Below are positions 12,199 through 54,900 of a stretch of DNA of 64,000 nucleotides, one piece after another (the stretch's first letter is position 1; the number at the start of each line of letters is the position of its first letter). Under the pieces are notes generated by a model, which worked only from the letters and a program-made list of their open reading frames with translations, was not told where the DNA came from and ran no database searches. Source of the DNA: Dermanyssus gallinae (Eukaryota > Arthropoda > Arachnida > Mesostigmata > Dermanyssidae); assembly GCA_003439945.1 (NCBI GenBank), contig QVRM01002481.1:55001-119000 (forward strand), written 5' to 3'. The position numbers and the translations under genes were made by a program.

Positions 12199-12520
12199 GG
12201 CTTAAAACAGACTTCACTTTCTGACAGAGTCCTGCAACATCCAAACCACAATGCATCAACATATTGGACAACTATTGGACAAGAGCAAGCAACTAAACAA
12301 CGAACGATGAAAACAACAACAACTAACAGCCTTAGCATCGGACCAACGATTGCAGAAACAGAAACAGTCCAACAACGTAGCAAGCCGAATAACAAGAGTA
12401 TCGGTAAGTACGGTAGAACGGCACCTGGTTCTACTGATATATATATATATATATATATCGAGGCGAGCACTGCCGAGTGTGCAAACGTATTGTAAATGAT
12501 TAGTAAATCATCACAATATT

Positions 12521-12523
<3 letters not shown>

Positions 12524-12587
<64 letters not shown>
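12524..12587. repeat. (TA)n microsatellite, 64 bp
   Basis: Uninterrupted TA run about 330 bases upstream of the SNF8 start codon. It directly abuts dispersed repeat family C. Confidence 0.95.
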
Positions 12588-12589
<2 letters not shown>

Positions 12590-12785
12590 AACGCCTTCGC
12601 TACCAAAGATCGCGGTGTGGCCGTTTGAGCACGTTGCTCCAGCTCGGGTAACGTTTCTGATCACCGTTGCGCCGGTTGAAGTAGTAGTGGTTATTGTAGT
12701 ACCAGGAGGTTGAGCTAGCGCATGCTTATCTGGCAACGACTAACCAGCTTATAATCTATTGGTTAGGTAGTTATTTTACAGTATA
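12590..12785 (+). repeat. dispersed repeat family C, copy 1
   Basis: It shares an ordered series of blocks with 15,716-15,905: CGCGGTGTGGCCGTTTGAGC, AGCTCGGGTAACGTTTCTGA, CGACTAACCAGCTTATAA and TTGGTTAGGTAGTTATT. Both copies have a TA run just to their left and neither codes for protein. The class is unknown. Confidence 0.6.
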
Positions 12786-14340
12786 TATATATATATATAT
12801 ATATCCATTGCCTCATCTGTTTAGATGTGTACTAGAATTATCTACAAATGAATGCAAAACCAAACTTAAACAACAGATTTGTTTAATTTCGCCGGATGTA
12901 TTAAAATCATGTGTATTTGGATCAGTCTTTCAACACACTTAAAACATAAATAAAAAAAAATTACTTAACACCGTTATGCAATATGAAGGATGTTGACACA
13001 CTCACAAGAGCGGGCAGACACGGGCGATAGCCTTTTCTGCAAAATTACCTGAATAGTTAAAATTGTTTGAATTTATGTAATAATGGAAATTTCAAGCTCA
13101 ATGAAGTGTTATTGAACTTAAATAAATTTGCCGTCCGAAGAAGACGGTCCCATAAAAAAAAAAAAATATATATATATATATATATAGATAGATATTTTGC
13201 GCGCTGCTACTGATAACGCTTAGCTTGTCTCTAACGCCGTAATTCGCGCGATGATCATCCATAGCACATGCTATTTCAACTACTTTTTATCGTTCGTTTA
13301 TGTCTACTATCCTGTACTAAGATTACTTTGATTTTTTCTTATTTTTGCTAAGAAAACTTGCATGTAGATTTGGGCGTTTGAGCTCGTACGATATTTGTTT
13401 TCTTACTTCTGCTGATCGTACTTAGAGATCTCTAAGATTCCTAGAGATCTCAAAAGCAAGATTTTAGTGAACAATACACTTATTTACGAAAAACACACAC
13501 AAAAAGCGCCTTGATTATCACATCAAACGGCGTGTTGGTTTTAATGTGGTACTCAATAGGCAATAACCTATGCTGTGTATGGCAGCCTATGTTACTGTCT
13601 TTTAAGAAAAGACTAGCATTAGGCTTTGATACATTTATGATAACTCGAACTGGGCAATATAAAACGCTATATGGCGCACACGACCGATTACCGAAAAGCA
13701 TCATGGAATTTCACGTCTCAAAACGAGTTAGCTTTTAGCCAAAAGAAGACGAACAATTATGAACATCCTTGTATGACGCTGACCGTCAGATAACCTTTGA
13801 TTCACCTAAGCTCTTAAAGACTGCCCGTCAGGGTGGCACCGTGAACTCCACGTAAACAGGCATATAATCTAATTGGCTCACATTACCTTAAGACCACTGC
13901 ATTCTAACACTATCAGAGTCAATGTATCGCGCTAAAAGCTTAGATTAGAAACAATAAATGGATTACTTGTAGTGTTCTTGAAGCATATTTCCGGCATGTG
14001 TGTATATTGTATTCTAGCCTCTCTGATAAATCACACATAACTAACCTTTCCTGCGTCGGTTCGATGTCCATTATTTGAAGATGGTTTCGGCCTATTGGGC
14101 TCATACCCCTCTCAAAAAATCCTCCCACTTTTAAGCTTCACATTATCCTGTCCCCGGAACTGCTGTTACTACAGAATCGTCTAACCTGTGTGAGAAGGTA
14201 CCAAAATTAAACTCGACCAAACGAACGTCACAGAGAATGCTTATTATAAAACTCTGACGGCCTGGAATTTCTTGTTTGGTAACTGACCTAGGAGCATTAA
14301 ACAATTTCCAGTGTATTTCCCCATGTTTGACGGCTGTTTG
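12786..14340. other. intergenic, no recognisable gene
   Basis: It holds a TA run at 12,781-12,804, the family D repeat at 13,108-13,186, and otherwise unassignable sequence. Short open frames on both strands at 13,480-13,740 overlap each other and show no domain. Confidence 0.5.
13108..13186 (+). mobile_element. 3' end of polyadenylated dispersed repeat, family D
   Basis: The sequence TTGAACTTAAATAAATTTG continues to AGAAGACGGTCCCAT, then about 13 A residues and (TA)n. It matches the complement of 8,432-8,477 at roughly four bases in five. Confidence 0.5.
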
Positions 14341-14344
14341 ACAG

Positions 14345-15240
14345 TCCCCAGTAGAGGAATGTGTATACTGGGTGGATCAAAAAGTGGAAATAAAAGTGGA
14401 AATTAGAGTCACATTGTCTAGGTGTAGGAAACTAATGCAGAGAGCCACTACCGAATGCAATGCCTAATTTCAAAAAAATAGTATGGGCACCAAGGATGCA
14501 CCACGTTCTGAATGGCCAGAAACAGCTTTAGATGAGAAACATCTGCTAGAACTCTGCATAAACTTGTGACGACTGACCCCGACTAAAGCTGCGCGAAATA
14601 GCAAAACAGATTGGCATTGGCTGCAGTGCGGTACATCAAGTATTGTATCTGTGTTTCTGCTTGAAAACGCGCAAGCACGTGGCTAAACCACAAGCTAACA
14701 GTTGAGCAAAATTTGACACGCGTGTTAATTTTGGAGAGAAATTAGGACCTTGTAGACCGATGCGTACCCGCAAACGGAACTTGGATCCACCACTTCACTG
14801 CAAAAGAAGGGGAGATGCCGACAGAGTGGGCCGCACGCGACGAAAGGTCTCCCACCAGGGTAAGGAGTCACATCTCAGCCGGAAAGGTTATGGCAACCTT
14901 CTACTACGCAACAAGTGCTCTATGAATTAACTTCCTGTCTACAGGAAGAACGATAACTGGATAGTACTACGCAACACTCTTGGACCAGTTAAAAAAATGC
15001 ATCACAGCGCTACGGCAGAATTGCACTTTGCTGTTCCACCACGACAATGCGCCCACCAACACGTCACTCTTTGCGATGGCCAAATTACGCGAGTTAAGGT
15101 TCAAATGGTCAAATTGTTGAGCATCCCCCATATTCTCCGGACCTGGTCCCGTGCAACTATTGTCTGTTTGGAAACCTCAAACAGAGTACTCAAGAAGTAT
15201 CTCTCCGAAAATCAATCAGTATCAGAGTAGCAATTATGTG
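14345..15240 (+). pseudogene. fossil mariner-type transposase
   Basis: Pieces of a mariner transposase are spread over three frames with many stops. Around 14,590-14,690 LREIAKQIGIGCSAVHQVLY matches the helix-turn-helix DNA-binding region. At 15,031-15,060 the frame reads LFHHDNAPTNTS, the region of the second catalytic aspartate. At 15,118-15,165 EHPPYSPDLVPCNYCLF gives the third catalytic block and the C-terminal PNLK-like end (GNLKQ). Mariner elements move as DNA by cut-and-paste at TA sites. This copy is inactive and old. I could not define its terminal repeats; the repeat may start near TACTGGGTGGATCAAAAAG at 14,364. Confidence 0.8.
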
Positions 15241-15635
15241 ATTATTGCACCGCATACGATTATTTTGGATGTAAGGTTCGGAATATTTTGCTCGTGATCT
15301 ATCCCAGACTATCGTTGGACTAGATGTGCTGAGCTTCGGGAAGGGGACTATACGAAACAATAAAAAGCACGTGGTCCTTGTCCGTCTATCGGCTGTAGTC
15401 CATGGTGCGAACTTTGACGCTACGTCTATATAGGTAGGTCAAGTAGTCCTGGACACGGCAGGTTTCCACATAGCCAATAATGATATGTGATAGATATATC
15501 ATATCTTGGAGGATCGTCACATTATCGTGGTCCGAATCTAATCAGGAACTGATAGCTAATCTAATCTAATGAGTATATCTGAGTGAGCACAATTGATGTT
15601 GCAACGCTACACTGCTGCCTCGCTACCAACGCTGC

Positions 15636-15637
<2 letters not shown>

Positions 15638-15690
<53 letters not shown>
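15638..15690. repeat. (TA)n followed by (GA)n
   Basis: TA run to about 15,674 followed by GAGAGAGAGAGAGAGA. It sits just left of family C copy 2. Confidence 0.9.
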
Positions 15691-15715
15691 TACGTATATA
15701 TACTACAGTTAGCTA

Positions 15716-15905
15716 CTAAGCTCGCAGTGTTGCTGTTTGAGCGACAACACACGTTACTCTAGCTCGGATAACGTTGCTGACCGCCGCTACAACTGTTGAA
15801 ATAGTCGAGGCCGTTGTGAAACCAGCCAGCTCGAACTGGCTCATCCTTATCGGTTACCGACTAACCAGTTTATGAGCTACTAGTTGGCTAGCTATTGGAG
15901 AACAG
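15716..15905 (+). repeat. dispersed repeat family C, copy 2
   Basis: Copy of the 12,590-12,785 repeat with shared blocks TTGCTGTTTGAGCGACAACA, AGCTCGGATAACGTTGCTGA, CGACTAACCAGTTTATGAG and TAGTTGGCTAGCTATT. No open frame. Confidence 0.6.
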
Positions 15906-17511
15906 ACATGCGGGCGTAGGTTTGCGGCCAGGGCCCAGGGCCAGCCGTTCCACCGGAGAATACCGGTTTGGCGGACGGACACTTCCTCGCCCCATTCGCC
16001 TCTATCAATCTACCCTCGATTAGCACCAGAAGCACCTGCCTATCTACAGATGCACGTGGCCGAGGACGCCATGCTCTCTCTTTTGCTAGTCTACCTATAT
16101 ACCTATCTATATCTATCTTTCTCCCCCTGCATTCTAAATTTCTTCTTTTTTTTCTATCTTTCCTTGCAGTAAGGGGACATCCCTTTGGACATCACTCAAT
16201 GCCAATGTGAAAAAGGGCCGACAACAACAACAACAAGAGTGCGCCGGACATGCAAACAAACGCTTGCACATCTATATACATCATACATTTTGTAAACTTC
16301 TTATTATTTGTGTTGTTGCTATCGTTGTGGAGGTATTTGTTAAGTCGTTGCTTGTATAGCACTTGTTGGCGTTGTTGTTGTTGGTAGTGGAACACAGCGG
16401 GTGTCTTCAACGACGTCGTCCTCGATGTTGTTGTTGTTGTTCTTGGTCTTCTTTTTGTTGTTAGTATTATTGTCGTTGTTGTTGTTGTTGCTACTGCTGT
16501 TGCTGCTACTGTTACTCAGTAGTTAGTTAGTTAGATATTGGCCTTGCGATTGTAATAGATTGATCCTGTGATCTTAACTTTCGCTCGAGGCCTCAGCTTG
16601 TTAACAAACACTTGTCGCTTGGATGGACAGCGTACAGCCATAGCGTGATCGGTCACCTGTCGTACCTCACACACACACAGACACACACACACTATCATAG
16701 TAGTGATAGTTGACGATAGGTCAGCTTCCATGACTACCGTACCCGCCGCCACCGCTGCCGCCAACTGGGCATTTTTCTTTCCCTCTTCTCAGTCTTTCAT
16801 TTGCCTCGTTCGTTTTCTTTCTGTTCGGCCTAGGCGGAACAAGCCGACATGCTAACTCGCCCACCTTTTCGCCGCATATACACACACACACACTGTCCAG
16901 CTAACGACGCCAGTAGGCTTTCCCGGCGACGGCGATAGATATGCAACCGCAACTATTCACCGGTGGAAGACACCCCATACATGCCTTGCATCGGATCATA
17001 TCATCATCGTTATTATATCGCGCGTATCATATCGCATCAAAGATTGCCATCTTCGCCGCTGGTGGCGTCGGTGGTATCACTCAGTTTATCGGTTTTATCT
17101 AGAATTGTCGTTGGTGTTGTTGTTGTTGTTGTACTTTTGTTTTTGTGGTGGTTGTTGTTGTGCTCTTGTTTTTCTGGTGATTGCTATTGTTTTTTGCCGT
17201 TATGTTCTGGTGGTGGATACAAAGCAACAGTCGATGAAATGTGGCTGCAGCAACATCGTGAAGGCTCAAAATGTGCTACAAATTATTGAAGGATCCAGTT
17301 TTTCGCCAGCTTAGCTAAACTTGACAAAAAAGCTAGGTTAGAATGTACTCTTCAAAAGAAGTCGCTTACATGACGCATGATGTAATCTCTTTAAAGTGCC
17401 CGTTTGATTAAATATAAGATATCAATTAAAAATACAGATCGTAAAGTTAAAAAGACTGGATATGATCGTCCTCCTAAGATTACTATTACCAAAGAGTAAT
17501 ATTGGTCTTGT

Positions 17512-17543
<32 letters not shown>

Positions 17544-18413
17544 CGCTTATTTTAGGAACGATTGTTTTTCCCGTGCCGTACAAGTAAATAAATAAGTTGT
17601 ATATTCATGTATATCTATATATATATATGTATATACATACATTAAGATGTCAATACGGATAGTGACAAAAAAATATAGTGAGCTTAGAAAAAATAACAGA
17701 TATATTTACATAAATATATCTTTTATCTTCATGAGTCTTAGAGTATGTAGTGTGCATGTTCGCATAGAAAAGATGTAGCTTAGCCAATCGTTGTGAAAAA
17801 CGCGGCTAACCCGCCGTGGGCTCCATGGTTCACTCGAAAATGAAATACTGCGTCAGCTGGCTGTTTTTTTGCTATTGCTTCTAATAAATAAGCTAAAAAA
17901 AAAACGATATTGATTCTACTGAGTCGTTTTTTGGGTCGAGTGGGAAAATGCTCTACCCTTATGGGACGGGTAGTGTGGGACTGCACATGCCGGTGCTGTT
18001 GGTGGCAGCATAATACGATATTTAACATCGATTTTACTACCACCACTACTACTACTACAAGTATTACGCGTAGTTATGTCAGTGCCGCAAAGTTTTCTCT
18101 CGCGCTCTCTCCCTTCTCTATTGCCGATGAGAGGGCCGCGCATCTGCCATAACCGCAACGGACACGATTGTAAACTGAACCCAATGAGGATAATAATCAC
18201 TTCGGTCTCCATCAGCCGGTCGCTCTCCAACACGTAGACGAACAGGCTTTTTCTCCTCCTCGTTCTGCAGCAATCACGGCACAAATGCCATGCCGTCTTT
18301 GTAAGGCTGGTTTGGATAGGACTTAGGCCCCTTAGCAAACCCGTGCTCGCAAGCATGTCTTTGCATAGTTAGCCCGGATATATATCTTAGGGCAATTAGG
18401 GCACGTTTGTATA

Positions 18414-19020
18414 CAGGGTGTCCGGATAAATTCGCCTAAAACTCTCAAGCATGGTCAAGCTCGGTGAAAAAATCATGTTTGCCAATAGAAAGGGGGAGCG
18501 GAAATGTTTCGTATAGATGTGAGATGAGAAATGTTCTAAACTGAGATTTTAAGTAGGCTGGCTGTCCGACATAAGTTTATCAAATGCACGATTGTGAGAG
18601 AACGCATTATTCAATTGAAAGGCCAAACATAATGTCGCATTTTGCGGAGAAAAAAAAATGCCCAAATACATCGTTCAAAATATGGTTGGTCTTAGATAGA
18701 GTAGGAACTCTATATACGACAACATAATTTTGCACACTCTTTTTAATATAACAATCGTTCCTGCTCTATCTATGGCCAGGTGCGCTATGCAGACAAAGCG
18801 AAGTTTCTGCTCCAGTATGCTCGGTTTTTAATTAAGTAATGCGTTTTCTCACAATCGTGTAGTTTGTAAACGTATGTCGGACAGCCTACCTGACATCACA
18901 GATAAGAAAATTTCATTAAAAAACATCTCACTTCCATACGACAGATTTCTACTCCCCCTTTCCATTGACAAAATTATTTTCTCACCGAGCTTGACAACCC
19001 CAGAGTTTTACCTGTTCACA
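18414..19020. mobile_element. foldback element with long imperfect terminal inverted repeats
   Basis: The left arm (about 18,414-18,640) and the reverse complement of the right arm (about 18,800-19,014) share AAAACTCT, GTCAAGCTCGGTGA, AAAGGGGGAG, GTGAGATG, CTGTCCGACATA and CGATTGTGAGA in the same order. Each arm is about 210 bp. The left end starts CAGGGTGTCC. No protein is encoded between the arms. The arm sequence is homologous to the modules at 1,447-2,430, making this the best-preserved foldback member of that family. Confidence 0.7.
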
Positions 19021-22390
<3,370 letters not shown>

Positions 22391-22494
22391 GATAATGGGC
22401 AATGACTATCGGCGGTTAGGGCGTGCCGATAATGGGCTATGATTATCGGCGGTTAGGGCGTGCCGATAATGGGCTATGATTATCGGCGGTTAGG
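22391..22494. repeat. 37-bp tandem repeat with hairpin, 2.8 copies
   Basis: Units start at 22,391, 22,428 and 22,465. Each later unit contains GCCGATAAT and its exact reverse complement ATTATCGGC separated by eight bases (for example 22,425-22,433 and 22,442-22,450), so each can fold into a nine-pair hairpin. The array lies 24 bases past the aminotransferase stop codon, in the position of its 3' UTR. Confidence 0.85.
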
Positions 22495-22517
22495 ACGGGG
22501 CGGGAGTCCCCGTCAAG

Positions 22518-28237
<5,720 letters not shown>

Positions 28238-28380
28238 CTATAGTTTAAAGCCGCTTGCCGTCACCTTTCTCGAGCAAAAAAAAAAAATCGTCAAGTAAAT
28301 GTGAAGAATGAAACCAAACAAATCACCCAAAAAGTAAATCTTCGTCCAAGCAGCGGCACGCAAGCTTCGAATCGGTGTCC

Positions 28381-28549
28381 GACGATTAGCGCTTCGATAA
28401 TTTCGAAATCGCCTACGGCAAACAAATGCACAATTTCGAGGCACCGCCCCGCGCACATCTGTGACCTGTTTGCGACGAATTAGCAGATCGAGAATTTCGA
28501 AATCGACGGCGGCGAACGAATGCGCCGTTTCGAAGTACCGCTGCGCGCG
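28381..28549 (-). repeat. tandemly duplicated 75-bp module, protein-like on the minus strand
   Basis: Copies lie at 28,381-28,455 and 28,474-28,549 and agree at roughly three bases in four. Both contain the perfect palindrome ATTTCGAAAT. On the minus strand the copies read RYFETAHSFAAVDFEILDLL and RCLEIVHLFAVGDFEIIEAL, in different frames. Most differences give conservative residue changes. No family is recognised. It sits in a minus-strand open frame (28,238-28,894) that I do not otherwise believe. Confidence 0.55.
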
Positions 28550-30704
28550 CGCGCGCTGTCGGCTGCCGGTAGCGGCTGCGGTAAAGACAACACGGTCAGA
28601 TGTTAGCGTGTGGTCGGCGCACTGTGTTTTGAGCGGCATCGGTCTTCGAGTCTTCGGTCTGTTTTGCTCTGAGGTTTCTCTTGTTAGTTGTTGTTGTTGT
28701 GAACGACAAAGAAACAACATACATCGTTCGATGTGTGCGTGCAGCGATGAAATCACGACAACGAACAACGAACACTTCTCGTTACGCTGACACTCTCTAG
28801 AGAGGGAGCAGCGCTTTTTTATCGACGACAAATACTCAACGCACACCGCCGAAGAGGTTTGTCTATCTGTCTGTCTCTCGAACGGTGTGCACAAATTGAA
28901 GCCAGCGCCGGCTGTATTTAGATTGTTGTTATTCTTGTTGTTGTTGTTGCTGGTGGTGGTGCTGTTGGGTAATCAATCACTATACTCTACATCAGTCAGT
29001 GTATGCTGGAGTAATTGAATGTTGTACGTTCGATGCTGCGGCGAAATATGTTATGCGTTTACCTAGTACCAACTCTGCTCTAGAGTGCGATATGTTTTAG
29101 ACGTTCTAGAGTGCGTGATCTCAACGACTACAACAACAACAACAAGGAGCGACTGCTTCGGAACGACGGACGGTTGTCGACGGGCGGAAATATACCGGCA
29201 TTCAGCTAGCCGTCGATGGACTTCAATAGCAATCGGCAAAAGTTAGACAAAGTTTACTGATGATACTAGTAAAAAAAAAACAGACTGAGACACATTCGAT
29301 TGTCGAACAAACACTCCGTTCGACGGAGATGATGTACACATGACCGTTGTCACTGTAGATGTTAGCTGTCAGATCACACGACAACAAATCACTAGGTAGA
29401 CGGCTTACAAATAGATCGTGATTTTGCGCCGAACAAAAGTCAAGCAAGAAAGAGACACATCTATGAATATATGCAGAGTTATGAATAGATAGGCAGCAGA
29501 GAAGGATTGTGTTTTGGCTTGAGAGGAAAAGACCGGGCAATCAATTCGAAATTGTCTGATGAGTTTATATACGTATTTGTTTCCTTTGTCCGGTGCGTAA
29601 AATTAATAAGCCACCATTCAAAACCCGCGAACCACCGAGTGAGTCTAGTGTTGACGCTTTCTCGGCGTCTGTTCCGTTGCTCTGATGAAATCTTACGACT
29701 GCATACGCAGAATATATCGGCCTGGATTACTATTTTGTCACTTTAGCTTCCCGGTTGTTGTACTTTATGGCAGTAAGAATTGATGGTCTAACAACAATGC
29801 AGCTTCCTCTGTACCTATGGGCATTTTGGCGTCTGAAGTCACATTACGCTGTGTGGATAACGTAGGACACATAATCTCTATCGGTTTTAAAGAAAAAAAA
29901 ACTACAGCGCGGTTGAAAACTCTGCTAGTTTAAAGGTTGTTTGAAAATCGCTGATATAGAAGATCCCGGACGAGCGTCGTTTCTGGTTTAGGATATTTCC
30001 GTTGCTCGAATGATGTATCAATCTATATACACACATGACAAACTCTGATAGGACATATAATAAAATATCATTGAAGCCTTAGGTTCTAACCAGAAGCTAA
30101 CTATCTGTCGGCAAGGATTGAACTGTGACTTTGTGTACAGATCGACTGTGGACTATAAGAAATCGAATTTTGTATCCTAGCTGCGGCAGGTAAAGAGCTC
30201 GATGCGCAGAAATGATATCACGTCAAATGCGCAATGCTTTTCTCTAGCACCGCTGTATTATCCACTTTGGTGGAATGGACATTTCAGAGACTTCAGTCAA
30301 TCATCATCGTATGATTCCTTTAAACTGATTTGGCGAACCGGTACCCTGCATGCGGAAAATGCTGCGTGTATGCCGTTTAGTTATCGAGCTGTTTCTTAGT
30401 CGATTTGCTTGCTTTTAGCTAATATACCACTACATGCCGCGAGCAGCTGACTGTATAATTGTATAATCTGTATAATTGTTTATGTTATATGCATACTCAA
30501 TATGAGTGAAATAAATATGATAATGATAATATACTGCTACATTATAATTTGAACTATTATTGCTATTGGTATTATCGTTATCATTACCACCACAACCACC
30601 ATCATCATCACTATATCCCATGATATCCCACTTCTGGCCAATTCGTCCCCGGTGACTCCTTCATGTCCTTCATGCTATACGACGGCTGTTGACTGCGATT
30701 ACAG
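28550..30704. other. upstream region of TRRAP, no recognisable gene
   Basis: It contains CG-rich sequence near 28,540-28,560, GTT runs near 28,690 and 28,930-28,960, and a CAA run at 29,130. The bases immediately before the TRRAP ATG read TGACTGCGATTACAG, which looks like a splice acceptor, so a non-coding first exon of TRRAP may lie somewhere here. Confidence 0.4.
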
Positions 30705-51978
<21,274 letters not shown>

Positions 51979-54900
51979 AATGGAGCTCTGCGAACGAGAT
52001 CGCTCTCCTGGGCTGAGTGCCTCTGTATATGTGTCATCTGAGTAATTAACCCTAACCGAGGAGGAGATGCCTAAACCTATCCTAACTAGTTAGTAGTAGT
52101 CGTAGTAGTAGTAGTAGTTTTTCTTTCAGTGGTTTATCAAATCCGTTGCGTGCGGAAGCCGAATATCCATCTCTGCGTTCTGTGCGTGTAGTCGCATGAA
52201 GCAACCAATAAAAAGACCGACCGAATAATAAAAAAAAAGAAGAAACACACGTAAATAGACGTGGCAAACACGTTGCGCGTGAGCGCGGAAAGGGATTATT
52301 ACGGGTGCTAATCAGATTCGATATTACACATGCTACACAGGCTAACACGTGGCACGTGTGGGGAGGTGTGCATGCGTGTATGTATGTGTGAATATATAAT
52401 TGTATGTATACTAATTAAGACAGAAATTTGCAATTAACTAACTCGAAGAGATGGGGCATACGGATTCGAGGTGATTCATGACGGCGGCCGCGTGACGACT
52501 TGTGATAGACTTGTACGAAAGACCCGTAGTCGAGAAAGGAAGGTTCATCGTCACAACCCGCTAACATATCTCTACGTTAATTAGCGACCGAATAATAACC
52601 ATAATAATAGGCATCAGTGCTGTGCGCAACGGGACAACACTTGCAACGGTGCAACAAGAGAAGCAAATCTCTTGCTTGCCTACTGTAAAAATTATCATGT
52701 TCATACTTATGCAGGTAGATCTATCTATATACATATACCGATATTGATTCGTTGCTCACCGAACATTGTGTACATTTACAGACAAATCATGTGCTTAGTG
52801 AAACGACTGTTGTTAGTTAGCTTAGTCAGTAGTGAATGCTGATTAATGACATCATGTAATTATTTTCTTCTAACAATAATGTCAGACCAGTCAGTATACA
52901 ACAGCTTCATGTGGCGTATGTAGTAGCTGTATTTGTAGCAGTACCCTGCTCTTATGATGATAGGTCGACTGTACCCTAGGTAGTGTGTTAGTGTTCTTTC
53001 GTCATGTTGAATTGCAGGAGCTATTCGCCATCATAGCGTCTGTGTCTCTAAATGTTGTGTACGAGGGCATTTTAATGAGGATGAGTTCGTCCACCAAACT
53101 AGAGAGGAAAAATTATGCCTTAGATGGCCACGTGTATAGCCAAAGCTATTCTCTCCTGCATTGATTACGATTTTCCTACCGATATCAGATCTAGAGAGTA
53201 AAGTTGTGTGGACACTGTGTTTGTCAGCGTCTTGAGAGCCTGACATACCTACTGTCACCTAGGTAGAGTGAAATAACAGAATAATAAATGCAAATATGTA
53301 CGTCATTCGTCATCGCTGAATAAATTGTCTACCCATTATTTGAGCTGGTAAACATTGAATGAATTTGAGAATAGATTAGAGCGGAAGCTGCCCTTTTTCG
53401 ATTCATTACGAATGTATCTGTTTTCGTGCGCATTTCATTGAGTTCATTCGGCTTGCGCAAGATTGTGCTCGTTCAAGAAAATGCGGCACTGTTGTGGTCT
53501 TTTGAATATTGGTAAGAGAAAATCTTGACGATTCTTACATAACCAGTTATTTTGCCGTAATCTTTAAAATTGCCGAAACGTTCTACAATCTTGTAACGGT
53601 AATTTACAGGCCGGCACCACGGCAACGCAGCTAGTTAAAAGTGACTGAGCAGAAGAGTGGCATTCAAAACATTTCCGGCTCTTGCTAACTATAGATATAG
53701 TGATATTATCATTGTATGACCCGAAACAACGCCTTTGTGGGGAGCTCTAGTACAGGTTGTTCGCACAGTTATCTAGAAGCGCTTCTGTGCTGAATAATGA
53801 CGGAACAGAACGAGCAACGTAATAACTAGATTATTACGATTATAAACTGTCAAGTAGTGATAAATTGAATTAATACTAATATGAGTATGCAACGGGTGGT
53901 TTCTTTTATAAACTAGAGGGTATATGCCATACCGATTTTTGTTACCCACGAGCGACGAACTCCACTGTTGTAGTGCTGATGTATAGCTACAATGGACCAC
54001 CTAATCAATGTGCTTTGACGAAGGAAGTTTTTTGTACTCAAAACAACGCTTTCTCTGGCTGGTCGTTACTCAACTTCACAATACATACATATTATACGAC
54101 AACGTCACAAGTCCTGCAGCCACACAGATCGCAATGTTTTGCCTGCAGTTAATAAAACTTGTGTCATGCCTCGTTGCTTTACATAGATAAATAAAAAACT
54201 GGCCATGAGGCGGACATCAAGCTTGCTTCCAGCCCGATCTAGCTTTCAAGCACAATTCTCAAGATTCATTCTAAGCGACTCTCTGCGTAATCTCGGATAT
54301 CTGTCAGCCACCAAACAGGGCCAAAGTCTTTTTCGACCATTTTCAAGCCGGACAATATCTCCTTCTTCGTAGCGTGTTCATGTTCTAACAAAGTACCGTC
54401 AAACTGCTACAGTCTATGCCATCAGCGGAAATATCCCGCTCGCTACGACCCAAGGGTCGCTTATAGGGATCAACCTCGGACTACCGCCCGGAAAAGCAAT
54501 AATGCTGACAATGGTGACGATTATTATTATGTTTATATCCAAGCCATGGTAAAGTTGAGAAATAAACATCTTTAGATTTTGGGTACAGAAATGAGAACAT
54601 TAGAAAACTGCATATATGAGCATGCCGTTCCGGGTGTCCTTGCAAAACATGTATTTTGGACGGGGCCTTTACAGCTACTTGAGCCAAGGCATCCTTAAGG
54701 TAATACCGAAATACTAAAAAGGTCCGCTCGACCAATATGCCTAGTGAAAATGTGTAGGTACGTGGTGAAAAGGACTAAGCATACATAAGAGACCTACAAG
54801 AACTATTGAAGTAATTGTCTGAGTGCTATTAGATGAATAACAGACTAAAACCCAGGAGTATGCAACTCCGTAATGTAGAATCGAGTATTTAAGATACGAT

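Larger units (their letters stand above)
15241..18413. other. intergenic, simple-sequence rich, no recognisable gene
   Basis: GTT/CAA trinucleotide-rich patches (about 16,360-16,520 and 17,105-17,200), TA runs (15,638-15,674, 17,513-17,542) and family C copy 2. The open frames here translate as homopolymer-like leucine, valine or cysteine runs and carry no domain. Confidence 0.5.

Noticed and set aside
12088..12495. Plus-strand open frame upstream of SNF8
   Set aside because: It is antisense to SNF8 exon 1 and ends in translated TA repeat; no homology.
15968..16210. 80-codon plus-strand frame
   Set aside because: Serine/leucine-rich translation of pyrimidine-rich sequence without domain, donor or partner exon.
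28238..28894. 218-codon minus-strand open frame
   Set aside because: Composition is basic and unstructured outside the duplicated module, and the two module copies are in different frames within it, so the frame as a whole is not a gene.
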